Assembly: GCA_002396325.1 (NCBI GenBank)
Contig: DGXM01000035.1
Coordinates: forward strand, 1-19,331
Source of the DNA: Treponema sp. UBA4232
GTDB lineage: Bacteria > Spirochaetota > Spirochaetia > Treponematales > Treponemataceae
DNA length: 19,331 nucleotides
Direction of reading: 5' to 3'
A program made the translations under genes and the position numbers. A model generated the notes under the pieces. That model was given only the letters and a program-made list of their open reading frames with translations. It was not told the DNA's origin and did no database searches. Each line of letters opens with the position of its first letter. The stretch's first letter is position 1. This document shows positions 1 to 7,144 of the stretch, in pieces.

Positions 1-1020
1 TGCTTCCTGCTGGGCTTTGGCTTTTGCCTCTGCGGCTTCCTCTGCCTGTCTTGCCTTCAATGCGGCGGCCTCTTCTGCGGCGGCCTGCTGTTTTGCCTTT
101 GCCTCGTCAAGGAGGGCCTGGGCTTCTGCATCGTTGGGGTCGGCTTTGAGGAGCGTATTCAGAAGCGTGATTGCCTGCGGATACTTTCCTTCGTCGATGT
201 ATTTGCGAGCCTGGGCAAGTTTGTCTTCACGTGCCTTTGCCGCGGCTTCCTCCGCTGCCTTCTGCTGTTTTGCCTTTGCCTCGTCAAGAAGCGATTTTGC
301 CTCCTCATCATCAGGATTTGACCTGAGCACCGTGTTCAGAAGCGTGATTGCCTGCGGATACTTTCCCTCGTCGATGTATTTACGTGCCTGGGCTATATTC
401 TTGTCCCTTGCATCCTGAGCGGCCCTGGCCTTTGCATCCGCAGCCTCCTGTGCCTGCTGGGCTTTCTTTGCGACGGCTTCTTCCTCAAGGGACTTCTTTT
501 CTTCCGGTGTCCCGCCAGTTGTATCTGCAGGATTTTCTATAGTCTGTCCGTCTTTGTTTCCAGACGGCCGCTGATTGGCGGAAGGTCCTCCGATGTCACC
601 TGGTGCACCCTGATTTTCCTGCTCCTCCTGTTTTTTGAGGGCTTCCTCAAGAAGTGCCCTGGCCTCTTCGTTTTCCGGGTCTTCGGCAAGAATCTTGTTC
701 AGTAAGTCGATGGCATCCCCGTAGTTTCCATCCTCTATAAGCTGGTCGGCAAGAATGACGGACGAATTGATTTCCTCGGGGGTAAGATTCGAATCACCAG
801 AATTGTTATCTTCTTCCCCGGCTTTAACGCTGGTCTGCGGCAGATTTATTTCCGTTGGCTCTGCAGATGATTCCTTCTTTTTATCCATCAAACGCACTGG
901 ACTGAAATCCGATGAAGGGGTCACCACCTGCGGTTCGACCGACTCGCAAGAAATCACAAGTCCTACCAAACCTGCCAGGGCTGCTCCACAGCAAAGTACA
1001 TTTCTCAAAATTCTATTCAT
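1..1020 (-). CDS. TPR-like repeat lipoprotein, partial (C-terminus beyond window edge)
   Basis: An open frame of 340 codons runs off the left edge without a stop. The start is the ATG at 1020, with GAGGTG 7 nt upstream and a near-consensus promoter further up. The N-terminus is a lipoprotein signal: Asn-Arg-Ile-Leu-Arg, a hydrophobic stretch, then VISC with Cys25 as the likely lipidated residue. A Ser/Glu/Pro-rich linker follows. Residues about 90-130, 210-268 and 269-327 carry three TPR-like helical units (pattern Y-DEGKYPQAITLLN, DP-D-EA-ALLDEA). The last two are nearly identical and 59 residues apart. Between and after them are Ala/Lys/Glu/Gln-rich coiled-coil segments. It is probably membrane-anchored and faces the periplasm or cell surface, with a protein-protein interaction role. 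The partner is unknown, and I do not recognise a named family. Confidence 0.85.
   Translation of the reverse strand, partial: MNRILRNVLCCGAALAGLVGLVISCESVEPQVVTPSSDFSPVRLMDKKKESSAEPTEINLPQTSVKAGEEDNNSGDSNLTPEEINSSVILADQLIEDGNYGDAIDLLNKILAEDPENEEARALLEEALKKQEEQENQGAPGDIGGPSANQRPSGNKDGQTIENPADTTGGTPEEKKSLEEEAVAKKAQQAQEAADAKARAAQDARDKNIAQARKYIDEGKYPQAITLLNTVLRSNPDDEEAKSLLDEAKAKQQKAAEEAAAKAREDKLAQARKYIDEGKYPQAITLLNTLLKADPNDAEAQALLDEAKAKQQAAAEEAAALKARQAEEAAEAKAKAQQEA
40..393 (-). repeat. Tandem 59-codon (177-bp) repeat inside the lipoprotein gene
   Basis: Two successive 177-bp units (217-393 and 40-216 on the minus strand) encode nearly identical 59-residue blocks. The match is also close at DNA level: the stretches around 161-225 and 338-402 differ at only a few positions. 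A third, more diverged copy of the TPR-like core lies at about 630-753. This looks like recent tandem duplication within the gene, so copy number may vary between strains. Confidence 0.8.
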
Positions 1021-1055
1021 TCCTGCACCTCGTTTTGACTTACATTTATTCCGTA

Positions 1056-1084
1056 ATTATAACAGATGATTTCCAATCTTTCAA
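1056..1084 (-). promoter_or_regulatory. sigma70-type promoter for the TPR lipoprotein gene
   Basis: On the minus strand, TTGAAA (1079-1084) and a perfect TATAAT (1056-1061) are separated by exactly 17 nt. Transcription would start near 1049, giving a 5' leader of about 29 nt that contains the ribosome binding site. It lies in the 70-bp gap after hrpB, so the lipoprotein gene can be transcribed independently of the genes upstream. Confidence 0.7.
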
Positions 1085-1090
1085 TAAGAA

Positions 1091-3436
1091 TCATCCGCCG
1101 TCGGAAATCTTGTAATTCCAGTTGTGCTTCGGATAGCGTGACTTCATCTCCGAGCATATCTCAGGCCATGTCCCGGTCCAGAAATTCTCCAAGTCGCTTG
1201 TCACCTGAAGAGGACGACGGGCAGGGGAGAGCATTCTGAAGACGACAGGAACCCCCATAACCGAAACATTCCTGAAACATCCGAACAGCTGCTGTATTAT
1301 GATTTCCATAACCGGAACAATCCTTCCGTTCTGCTCCTCGTATCTTATTTTTCTCCGCTTTCCGTTTTCAAGGACAATCTCAATGGGAACATCCCGGTCC
1401 ACGCGGTTTCCATCAAGGTAATAATGAATGGAATTGTACACCACATCCTCATTCACTCTTGTTCCAGGGGCAATGAAAGGGAAAAGCCAGTCCTCGGCGG
1501 TTTCAGACAGATTTTCATAACGGTTCTTCAGTTCAGAATCAATTCCCGATGCCTGTATGAAAAATTTGACCCGCAGAAGGAAATCATCTGTGTTTTTACC
1601 ATGCGGAAGACATTCCATTCCTTCTTTTCTGATTCTTGAGCACAGCGCATGAGCATAATCCCCTTCCTGCAGGGGAATCTTCTTTGATGAAAGTTCTATT
1701 TTTCCGAATCTGGTGTACCCCGTCTTCTTGAATCTTCCGTCTTCCTCGAATGCATATTCCTCTTCGTATTTTGAATGGGCTTTCATGAAGTCCATGGCCT
1801 CGTCCTCATCAACAGCCTCGTATGCCCTTATTTTCCCCACGGATGCGCCTGAATCAACAAGCGGTGCCACAATGAAACGGGGCAGGGCGTCTTTTCCGCT
1901 TTCCACATCCGCAATCCGGCCGGAAGGAAAACGGTAGCCTGCAGAGTCAGGGGAGGTCCTTACTGCAAGGCGGTCGGGATATCCCGAAAGGAGAAGGGAT
2001 GCAGGGGAAACTTTTTCCGTCTCAAAAAAATCCTTTACCGAAAATCTTACTCCTGCATTGCAGATCCGTTCCCAAATCCTCTTTCTCAAAGCATCGTTCA
2101 TCTTTGACAGACTGCTTCCTTCCGAATACTTTTCAATCAGCGAAAGACTTTCCTCCCTTCTGTTCACGGCAAAACCAGCAAGAGCCACGCATGCCATCCT
2201 TGGATGAAGCCCCACCGAAAGACAGGCTTTTCCCAATGCAGTGATTTTTCCGCCTTTTATGCACCCGAGCATATCAAGTGAGAACGAACAGGATTTCCAT
2301 ATTCCCTCGGACGGTGCATCCAGCCACGAAAGTCCGTTCCTTTCCGCATTTCCCCATTCGGCACATTCAAGCACCACGCCCATCAGATCAGCCCTCAGTA
2401 TCTCCGGCTCCACATCAAGCGAAAGGGGCTCGTTTTTATCCCACAAGCGCACGCATCTTCCAGGTCCCAGACGTCCCGCACGTCCCTTCCTCTGCACCGC
2501 GTTGAATTCCGAAACTCTCCGCGTGACAAGCCTTTCCATTCCGAGTCTTGGATCATACTCATTTATCCGCATCCATCCGCTGTCAACGACCGATGTGACT
2601 CCGGGAACCGTGACGGAGGTTTCCGCTATTGCAGAACTAAGGATTATTCCCGGCTTCAATGAAGGCCTTAAAATCTCCCGCTGCTCCTCCGGCGGAACAG
2701 AACTGTGCAGTATGCGGATTTCACAGTCAGTGCCGAGGGCTTCCAAATCTGCCTTCGTCCTTCTGATTTCACCTATTCCCGGAAAAAAAGCAAGCACCGT
2801 TCCATCAGGATTACGACTTCTTTCATCCGCAATCGCTCTGGCGGCAGAAACTCCCGGTCTGTATTCGGTTTCAACGGGATACAGTCTTCCGGGCACTTCA
2901 AAACGGCTGCATCCAAGATAATCCTCAAGTTTTCTGAAATCCATTGTGGCCGACATTACGATTACATAAAGATCTTCCCTCAGAAGCACGGCCTCCTTCA
3001 GAAAGGCAAGGGCAAGATCGGCATTCACAGATCTTTCGTGGAATTCATCCAGAACCACGACCGAAATTCCCTCAAGCGACGGATCCGACTGAATCATCCT
3101 CGAAAGAACCGCTTCCGTCAAAAAAGTGAACCTTGTCTTTTCGCTTCTCCTGTTTTCAAGATGCATCACGTATCCGCAGGTTCCTCCGACAGACTCACCG
3201 AGCAGGGACGACACACGCTGGGCACAGTTCACAACCGCAAGCCGGCGCGGTTCAAGCATGAGCATTCCGCCGCTGAAATTCCTGAGAAGGGCGAGAGGAA
3301 CAGCAGTGGATTTTCCAGCTCCTGTCTCTGCGCTCAAAAGCAGAAAACGGGACGGGGATTTTTTCAATTCACTGCAGATTGCATCCAGATAGGGGTAAAC
3401 AGGAAGATTTTCAATTTCGCCGGGATAAGCTTTCAT
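1091..3436 (-). CDS. hrpB: HrpB-like ATP-dependent DEAH-box helicase
   Basis: A 781-residue superfamily 2 RNA helicase-type ATPase. Visible motifs are Walker A AETGAGKST (36-44), motif II DEFH followed by ER (130-135), motif III SAT (162-164), a SAIAETSVTVPGV segment and the arginine-finger motif QRKGRAGR. DEFH in place of DEAH, and a C-terminus with RRPLQVTSDLENFW and RYPKHNW, match the HrpB family rather than HrpA. Family length is about 800 residues, so it is full length. I chose the ATG at 3436 because AGGAG lies 7 nt upstream. An in-frame upstream ATG at 3484 would overlap the preceding gene by 74 nt instead of 26 and lacks a clear binding site. The cellular substrate of HrpB proteins is not well defined. 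The 26-nt overlap with the upstream membrane protein gene suggests coupled translation. Confidence 0.9.
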   Translation of the reverse strand: MKAYPGEIENLPVYPYLDAICSELKKSPSRFLLLSAETGAGKSTAVPLALLRNFSGGMLMLEPRRLAVVNCAQRVSSLLGESVGGTCGYVMHLENRRSEKTRFTFLTEAVLSRMIQSDPSLEGISVVVLDEFHERSVNADLALAFLKEAVLLREDLYVIVMSATMDFRKLEDYLGCSRFEVPGRLYPVETEYRPGVSAARAIADERSRNPDGTVLAFFPGIGEIRRTKADLEALGTDCEIRILHSSVPPEEQREILRPSLKPGIILSSAIAETSVTVPGVTSVVDSGWMRINEYDPRLGMERLVTRRVSEFNAVQRKGRAGRLGPGRCVRLWDKNEPLSLDVEPEILRADLMGVVLECAEWGNAERNGLSWLDAPSEGIWKSCSFSLDMLGCIKGGKITALGKACLSVGLHPRMACVALAGFAVNRREESLSLIEKYSEGSSLSKMNDALRKRIWERICNAGVRFSVKDFFETEKVSPASLLLSGYPDRLAVRTSPDSAGYRFPSGRIADVESGKDALPRFIVAPLVDSGASVGKIRAYEAVDEDEAMDFMKAHSKYEEEYAFEEDGRFKKTGYTRFGKIELSSKKIPLQEGDYAHALCSRIRKEGMECLPHGKNTDDFLLRVKFFIQASGIDSELKNRYENLSETAEDWLFPFIAPGTRVNEDVVYNSIHYYLDGNRVDRDVPIEIVLENGKRRKIRYEEQNGRIVPVMEIIIQQLFGCFRNVSVMGVPVVFRMLSPARRPLQVTSDLENFWTGTWPEICSEMKSRYPKHNWNYKISDGG

Positions 3437-4517
3437 TGTTTGCTCCTGAAATTTCCTTCCATATTGAAAGAAGTTTTCCATCAACGGCCCCCATGATTCC
3501 CGACTCCTTTATTTCCTTCCGGGTGAAAGACATTCCTCTGAATATCTCCATCACGGAAGACACCATATCTCCGATTTTTCCGGGAATACGGATATCCGCA
3601 TCCATAAAATATTTGGAGACCAGTACCATTCCCACGAGGGTGCCGCTTTTCTGAAGACCCGCTTCGAGTGCACCTCCTGTGATTTTCCATCCCCACAGTT
3701 CAAACAGAACTTTTCCGTAAGGAGTGAGCAGGGAAAAGACAGTAACCGACACGACAACCACCACCGAAGGAAACAGATTCATATTTCCGTGCTTTTTCAC
3801 AAGATTAAGTGCAAGAAAGACAAGAACCATCGCCCAGACGGCATAAACGTCTTTTACGGTGATTATAAAAATCATGCTGGCGGCAAGAAAAGCCGTCTTG
3901 AGGATTGAATACTTTGAGATTTTCTTTTTTTCAGGCTTGTCCGGATTCAGGCAGACGGCAGAGGAAGAAAAAAAAGCCTTCATCCATTCCGACATCTCCT
4001 CGAACGCATTGCAGAACAATCCCATAAGAAAACCTGTGACAGAGGAAGATGCGCAAAGCAGAGGTGCTATGAAACGCGTGGACTTACCGAAGAAAAAAAA
4101 TGACGAAAGGATTATCTGGACTGCGCAGTTTGCCATTGCCCCTGAAAGAGAGAGTGCGATACTGCTGATGATTTTCCTTCTGTAAAAAATCCTGTGAAAA
4201 ACCAGCATAACGATGCCGGAAGCAAAGGACCCGGAAACGCTGAAAATGAATATGTAACTGAAGAGCGTGCCGGAAAGGAGAGCCTGTCCCGCAACTTTTA
4301 GGGCAATCAGCAGAACCACTGATTTGAAACGCCATTTTTTCACCGCGATAATCACCGGGAGATTCGCCAGCCCGAGACGCATGAAGGGAAAGGGTTTCGG
4401 CACTGCATATTCCACGGCGGACAGAAAAAGGCACATTGCGGACAAAAAGGCGAGCTGCATCTCTCCGATGGATTCAACGTCTTCCTCTTTGCCGCCCGGT
4501 GCAGAATGTTGCTGCAT
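3411..4517 (-). CDS. Gx/ECF-type transporter membrane protein (Hpre_diP_synt_I family)
   Basis: A 368-residue polytopic membrane protein. Residues about 20-175 resemble the family annotated as heptaprenyl diphosphate synthase component I or Gx transporter, which is grouped with ECF transporter substrate-binding (S) components. The typical segment MRLGLANLPVI is present, followed by several hydrophobic helices. Residues about 185-368 form a second hydrophobic block, with a later segment (GGALEAGLQKSG) that to my eye recalls EcfT/CbiQ-type proteins. The enzyme name is probably historical, and substrate uptake is the more likely role, but no substrate can be read from the sequence. The start ATG at 4517 lies 11 nt after the preceding gene's stop and has only a weak AGGC binding site; Met20 is an alternative. 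It overlaps hrpB by 26 nt. Confidence 0.75.
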   Translation of the reverse strand: MQQHSAPGGKEEDVESIGEMQLAFLSAMCLFLSAVEYAVPKPFPFMRLGLANLPVIIAVKKWRFKSVVLLIALKVAGQALLSGTLFSYIFIFSVSGSFASGIVMLVFHRIFYRRKIISSIALSLSGAMANCAVQIILSSFFFFGKSTRFIAPLLCASSSVTGFLMGLFCNAFEEMSEWMKAFFSSSAVCLNPDKPEKKKISKYSILKTAFLAASMIFIITVKDVYAVWAMVLVFLALNLVKKHGNMNLFPSVVVVVSVTVFSLLTPYGKVLFELWGWKITGGALEAGLQKSGTLVGMVLVSKYFMDADIRIPGKIGDMVSSVMEIFRGMSFTRKEIKESGIMGAVDGKLLSIWKEISGANNESLSRRN

Positions 4518-4528
4518 ACTGCGCCTGT

Positions 4529-5566
4529 TTATTTGATTTTCACAAGCTCCACGTCAAACACAATGTATGTGTTTCCAGGAATCACGCCGCTTGCTCCTCT
4601 TTCACCATAGGCATATTTCGGAGGGAGAATCATTGTGCGCTTTTCACCTTCCTTCATGGCCTGTGTCATCAGGTCATATCCGGGAATCATTCTTCCTGTT
4701 CCTGTGGTGAATTCAAGGGGTCCGCGTCCAGATGACTGATCGAATACTTCTCCGTTGAGGAAATATCCCTTGTATTCTGTGGATACGGTTGTAAGTGAAC
4801 CTGCAGGGGCTCCTGCTCCCTCACGTGTTATCTTATAGTAGATTCCGCTTGGATCCTTTGTGAACCCATCGTAATTCTTGCTGATATAGTCTTCCTGCTC
4901 GGCTATGTAATTGTCGGCCTGCTTTGCAATCTCTGCCAGGCATCTGTCGAAATCGGCCTGCTTTGCGCTGAACTTCTGAGCTTCCTCACCAAGGCGGTAA
5001 ATCTTCACGGATTTCATCACGGTTCCCGTCTTGAGGCTGTTCACGACTTTCTGACTGGCCGAATCCACGACTTTTCCGAAAATGGTGTGGCGTCCTGTAA
5101 GCCATTCGGTCGGCACGATTGTGATGAAGAACTGGCTTCCGTTTGTCCCGGGGCCCGCGTTGGCCATGGCAAGGTATCCCGGCTTGTCGAAAGAAAGACC
5201 CTTCGCAAATTCATCGGGGAACTGATATCCCGGACCTCCGCTTCCGGTGCCCGTGGGATCTCCTCCCTGAATCATGAAGTCCTGGTCGTCTCCGTTGGCA
5301 CGGCTGATCACACGGTGGAATTTGAGTCCGTCATAATACGGCTTTCCCTTTGCTGCGTTGAGTGTTCCCTCCGCAAGTCCCACGAAGTTCGTCACAGTAA
5401 GAGGTGTCTCCTTGTAAAAGAGCTCCAGTGCAATGTCTCCGTCTGAGGTCTCAATAACCGCAAACAGTCCTTCTTTTCCTTCCAAAACCTTGTTCATAGC
5501 AGGTTTGCATCCTCCAAAAGATAATAAAACGCATCCGAAAAGGAGCGCAATCAAAGATTTCTTCAT
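4529..5566 (-). CDS. Dual peptidyl-prolyl isomerase lipoprotein (cyclophilin-FKBP fusion)
   Basis: A 345-residue exported folding catalyst. Residues 1-20 are a lipoprotein signal ending FGGC (Cys20). Residues about 33-192 are a cyclophilin domain with the catalytic FHR (Arg85), MIQGGDP (98-104), SQFFIT (144-149), and Trp155 and His160 in WLTGRH. A helical linker (about 195-235) leads to an FKBP domain at about 238-345, with YKGYFLNGEVFDQS, MIPGYD, ALM-type pocket residues replaced by YDLMTQAMKEGE, and the terminal Y-FDVELVKI strand. Both domains look catalytically intact. I chose the ATG at 5566, with AGGAG 11 nt upstream, because starting there gives a normal signal peptide and a 14-nt gap to the upstream stop; an earlier in-frame start would overlap that gene. 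It likely assists folding of periplasmic or outer-membrane proteins. Joined immunophilins of this order are known in some bacteria, including, as I recall, treponemes. Confidence 0.93.
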   Translation of the reverse strand: MKKSLIALLFGCVLLSFGGCKPAMNKVLEGKEGLFAVIETSDGDIALELFYKETPLTVTNFVGLAEGTLNAAKGKPYYDGLKFHRVISRANGDDQDFMIQGGDPTGTGSGGPGYQFPDEFAKGLSFDKPGYLAMANAGPGTNGSQFFITIVPTEWLTGRHTIFGKVVDSASQKVVNSLKTGTVMKSVKIYRLGEEAQKFSAKQADFDRCLAEIAKQADNYIAEQEDYISKNYDGFTKDPSGIYYKITREGAGAPAGSLTTVSTEYKGYFLNGEVFDQSSGRGPLEFTTGTGRMIPGYDLMTQAMKEGEKRTMILPPKYAYGERGASGVIPGNTYIVFDVELVKIK

Positions 5567-5580
5567 TATATCATATTCTC

Positions 5581-6360
5581 CTAGAATGATTCCACAAACC
5601 ATTTGTAAATGGCGTCAAGACGGGCACTGAAAGATCTTTTCATGGATTTTTCAAGAACCGCCATCGCAGGGAATTTTGCCTTTACCACCATGTAGACCAT
5701 CACATCATCCCCGCAGTCTGTGATAACCACGCTGATTTTCAGGTCGCCCGGAGCTATGGCTTTGATAAATCCTACATAAATCGGAGCAGTGGTCGAGAAT
5801 CCGGCACTCACCTCTTCGGCAGTCTGATGATACTCGAGTCTGTAGAACATCTTTCCGAAGGTATTGTCCTTCTGCATGCAGTACATAACCTTTCCATCGG
5901 CGCTCCCCTCTGTGTCATCCGCAACACGGACCTTGCTGTTTTCGGATTCTATGCAATATGCTTCCTTATACAGAGTTTCCCATTTGTTGTCGCTGGAATA
6001 ATACTGCATTCCCTGCATCCTGCTGACCGACCTGATGATTTTCGAGGACTTGTCAATCAAATTCTTTCCTGTGGTTCCGTCTCCAAGATCCTTTTTCGGA
6101 ATGAGATAAAGATTCTCCACCAGAAAAACCGGCTCGTAGTCATTTTTCCAGAATGAAACGGCACCCTTTGTAAGCTCCGTATCGGGAGCCAGAGTAAGAG
6201 TCACATTATTCTGCTTGTAATAAGACTTCTGTATCTGCCCTTTTTCCTTGAGTTCAGCATAAGTGGCTTCATCCACCAGTTTTGAGGCGTCCATTGCGTT
6301 TGAAACTGCTGCTCCAATTCCCAAAAGCAGAACCGCTGCGGCACGTGTAAATCTTTTCAT
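5581..6360 (-). CDS. Exported protein of unknown function (DUF6675-like)
   Basis: A 259-residue protein with a Sec signal peptide: MKRFTR, a hydrophobic core, then a likely cleavage after VSNA (residue 22). There is no lipobox, so the mature protein is probably periplasmic. The rest is a soluble alpha/beta sequence with no transmembrane segment and no enzyme motif that I recognise. It resembles treponemal proteins I recall under DUF6675, but I cannot confirm that. The start ATG at 6360 is supported by AAGGAG 9 nt upstream. An earlier in-frame ATG (6387) would spoil the signal peptide. It sits 44 nt after jag and 14 nt before the immunophilin lipoprotein gene, so the two envelope proteins are likely co-expressed. 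Confidence 0.8.
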   Translation of the reverse strand: MKRFTRAAAVLLLGIGAAVSNAMDASKLVDEATYAELKEKGQIQKSYYKQNNVTLTLAPDTELTKGAVSFWKNDYEPVFLVENLYLIPKKDLGDGTTGKNLIDKSSKIIRSVSRMQGMQYYSSDNKWETLYKEAYCIESENSKVRVADDTEGSADGKVMYCMQKDNTFGKMFYRLEYHQTAEEVSAGFSTTAPIYVGFIKAIAPGDLKISVVITDCGDDVMVYMVVKAKFPAMAVLEKSMKRSFSARLDAIYKWFVESF

Positions 6361-6393
6361 AGCCCACTGCTCCTTGTCCGCGTACAATTGAAA

Positions 6394-6412
6394 TCCGCTT
6401 TTACTCAGCGGA
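6394..6412 (-). other. Small hairpin overlapping the jag stop codon
   Basis: The minus-strand transcript has TCCGCT/AGCGGA arms (6 bp) around a 7-nt loop, with the jag stop codon at the edge of the first arm. Only three T residues follow, so it is at best a weak terminator or an mRNA 3'-end stabiliser between jag and the exported protein gene. Confidence 0.35.
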
Positions 6413-7121
6413 GTCCTTTGTAAATCACGCGTACCTGTTTATATAAACCATCACCCTCGCTTTTGGTTTCAATATCCGGGATATCATTCAAAGTCGTGTG
6501 AATCAGACGTCTTTCAAAGGGATTCATCGGCTCAAGAAGAATGGAATTCCTGCTCTGCTTTACTTTGTCCGCTGTCACATAGGCAAGGCGCACAAGGCTT
6601 TCCTCGCGGCGGATGCGGTAATTCTCTGTGTCAAGAATGACTCTCACATCTTCGCGTCCAAGATGTCCGGCATACACGTTTGCAAGAAGCTGCATTGCAT
6701 CCAGATTCTTTCCCTTACGTCCAATCAGTATTGAGGAACTTGAGCTGTTGAGCTTAATGCCTATCTTCTTTTCCTCGCGGAACATAATCTCCACTTCGAC
6801 ATTGTAACCCATCTTCGTGATCATTCCGTGAACAAAATCAAGAAGCTTCTGCTCGAATTCATCCTGAGGAATCAGATTCGACACCATATTGGGATTATTT
6901 GCCCTCACTGTGGCGTTCGGAACCTTTCCGTCGAATTCGGGCGCAACGTGATTCGGAGTGTCGACAGTGTGCACACGGATTTTCACATACCCTTTCTTAA
7001 AAAGAGACTTCTTCTGTGTCTCGATAATCTCCACGTCGAACTGGTCTTTCTCCAGTCCCAGCTCCTCTGCGGCTTTTTCAATAGCGTCTTTCTCAGTCTC
7101 AGCTTCATATTCGTATATCAT
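6405..7121 (-). CDS. jag: Jag/KhpB RNA-binding protein (Jag-N, KH, R3H)
   Basis: A 238-residue protein with the three-part Jag/KhpB layout. Residues 1-50 are the Jag-N domain (MIYEYEAETEKDAIEKAAEE, then KKSLFKKGYVKIRV). Residues about 105-168 are a KH domain with the GxxG loop in IGRKGKNLD (133-141). Residues about 170-238 are an R3H domain with the Arg204-x3-His208 motif in PFERRLIHTTL. The family binds RNA and, in Firmicutes, affects cell envelope and division; it is regularly encoded next to yidC, as here. The start ATG at 7121 is chosen for GAGAGG 6-7 nt upstream, in preference to a possible start at 7136 that lacks a binding site. It lies 23 nt after yidC in the same transcription unit. 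Confidence 0.93.
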   Translation of the reverse strand: MIYEYEAETEKDAIEKAAEELGLEKDQFDVEIIETQKKSLFKKGYVKIRVHTVDTPNHVAPEFDGKVPNATVRANNPNMVSNLIPQDEFEQKLLDFVHGMITKMGYNVEVEIMFREEKKIGIKLNSSSSSILIGRKGKNLDAMQLLANVYAGHLGREDVRVILDTENYRIRREESLVRLAYVTADKVKQSRNSILLEPMNPFERRLIHTTLNDIPDIETKSEGDGLYKQVRVIYKGLR

Positions 7122-7144
7122 ATCAATACCTCTCAAAATGATTT

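Noticed and set aside
2241..2921. Long plus-strand frames opposite hrpB (also 2705-3496)
   Set aside because: They lie antisense to a clear HrpB coding sequence, have Ser/Arg/Pro-rich shadow composition and no family match.
4826..4840. CACGTG cores elsewhere (for example near 4830, 6340 and 9700) as further parS sites
   Set aside because: Only the central 6-8 bp match; the flanking arms of the 16-mer are wrong.
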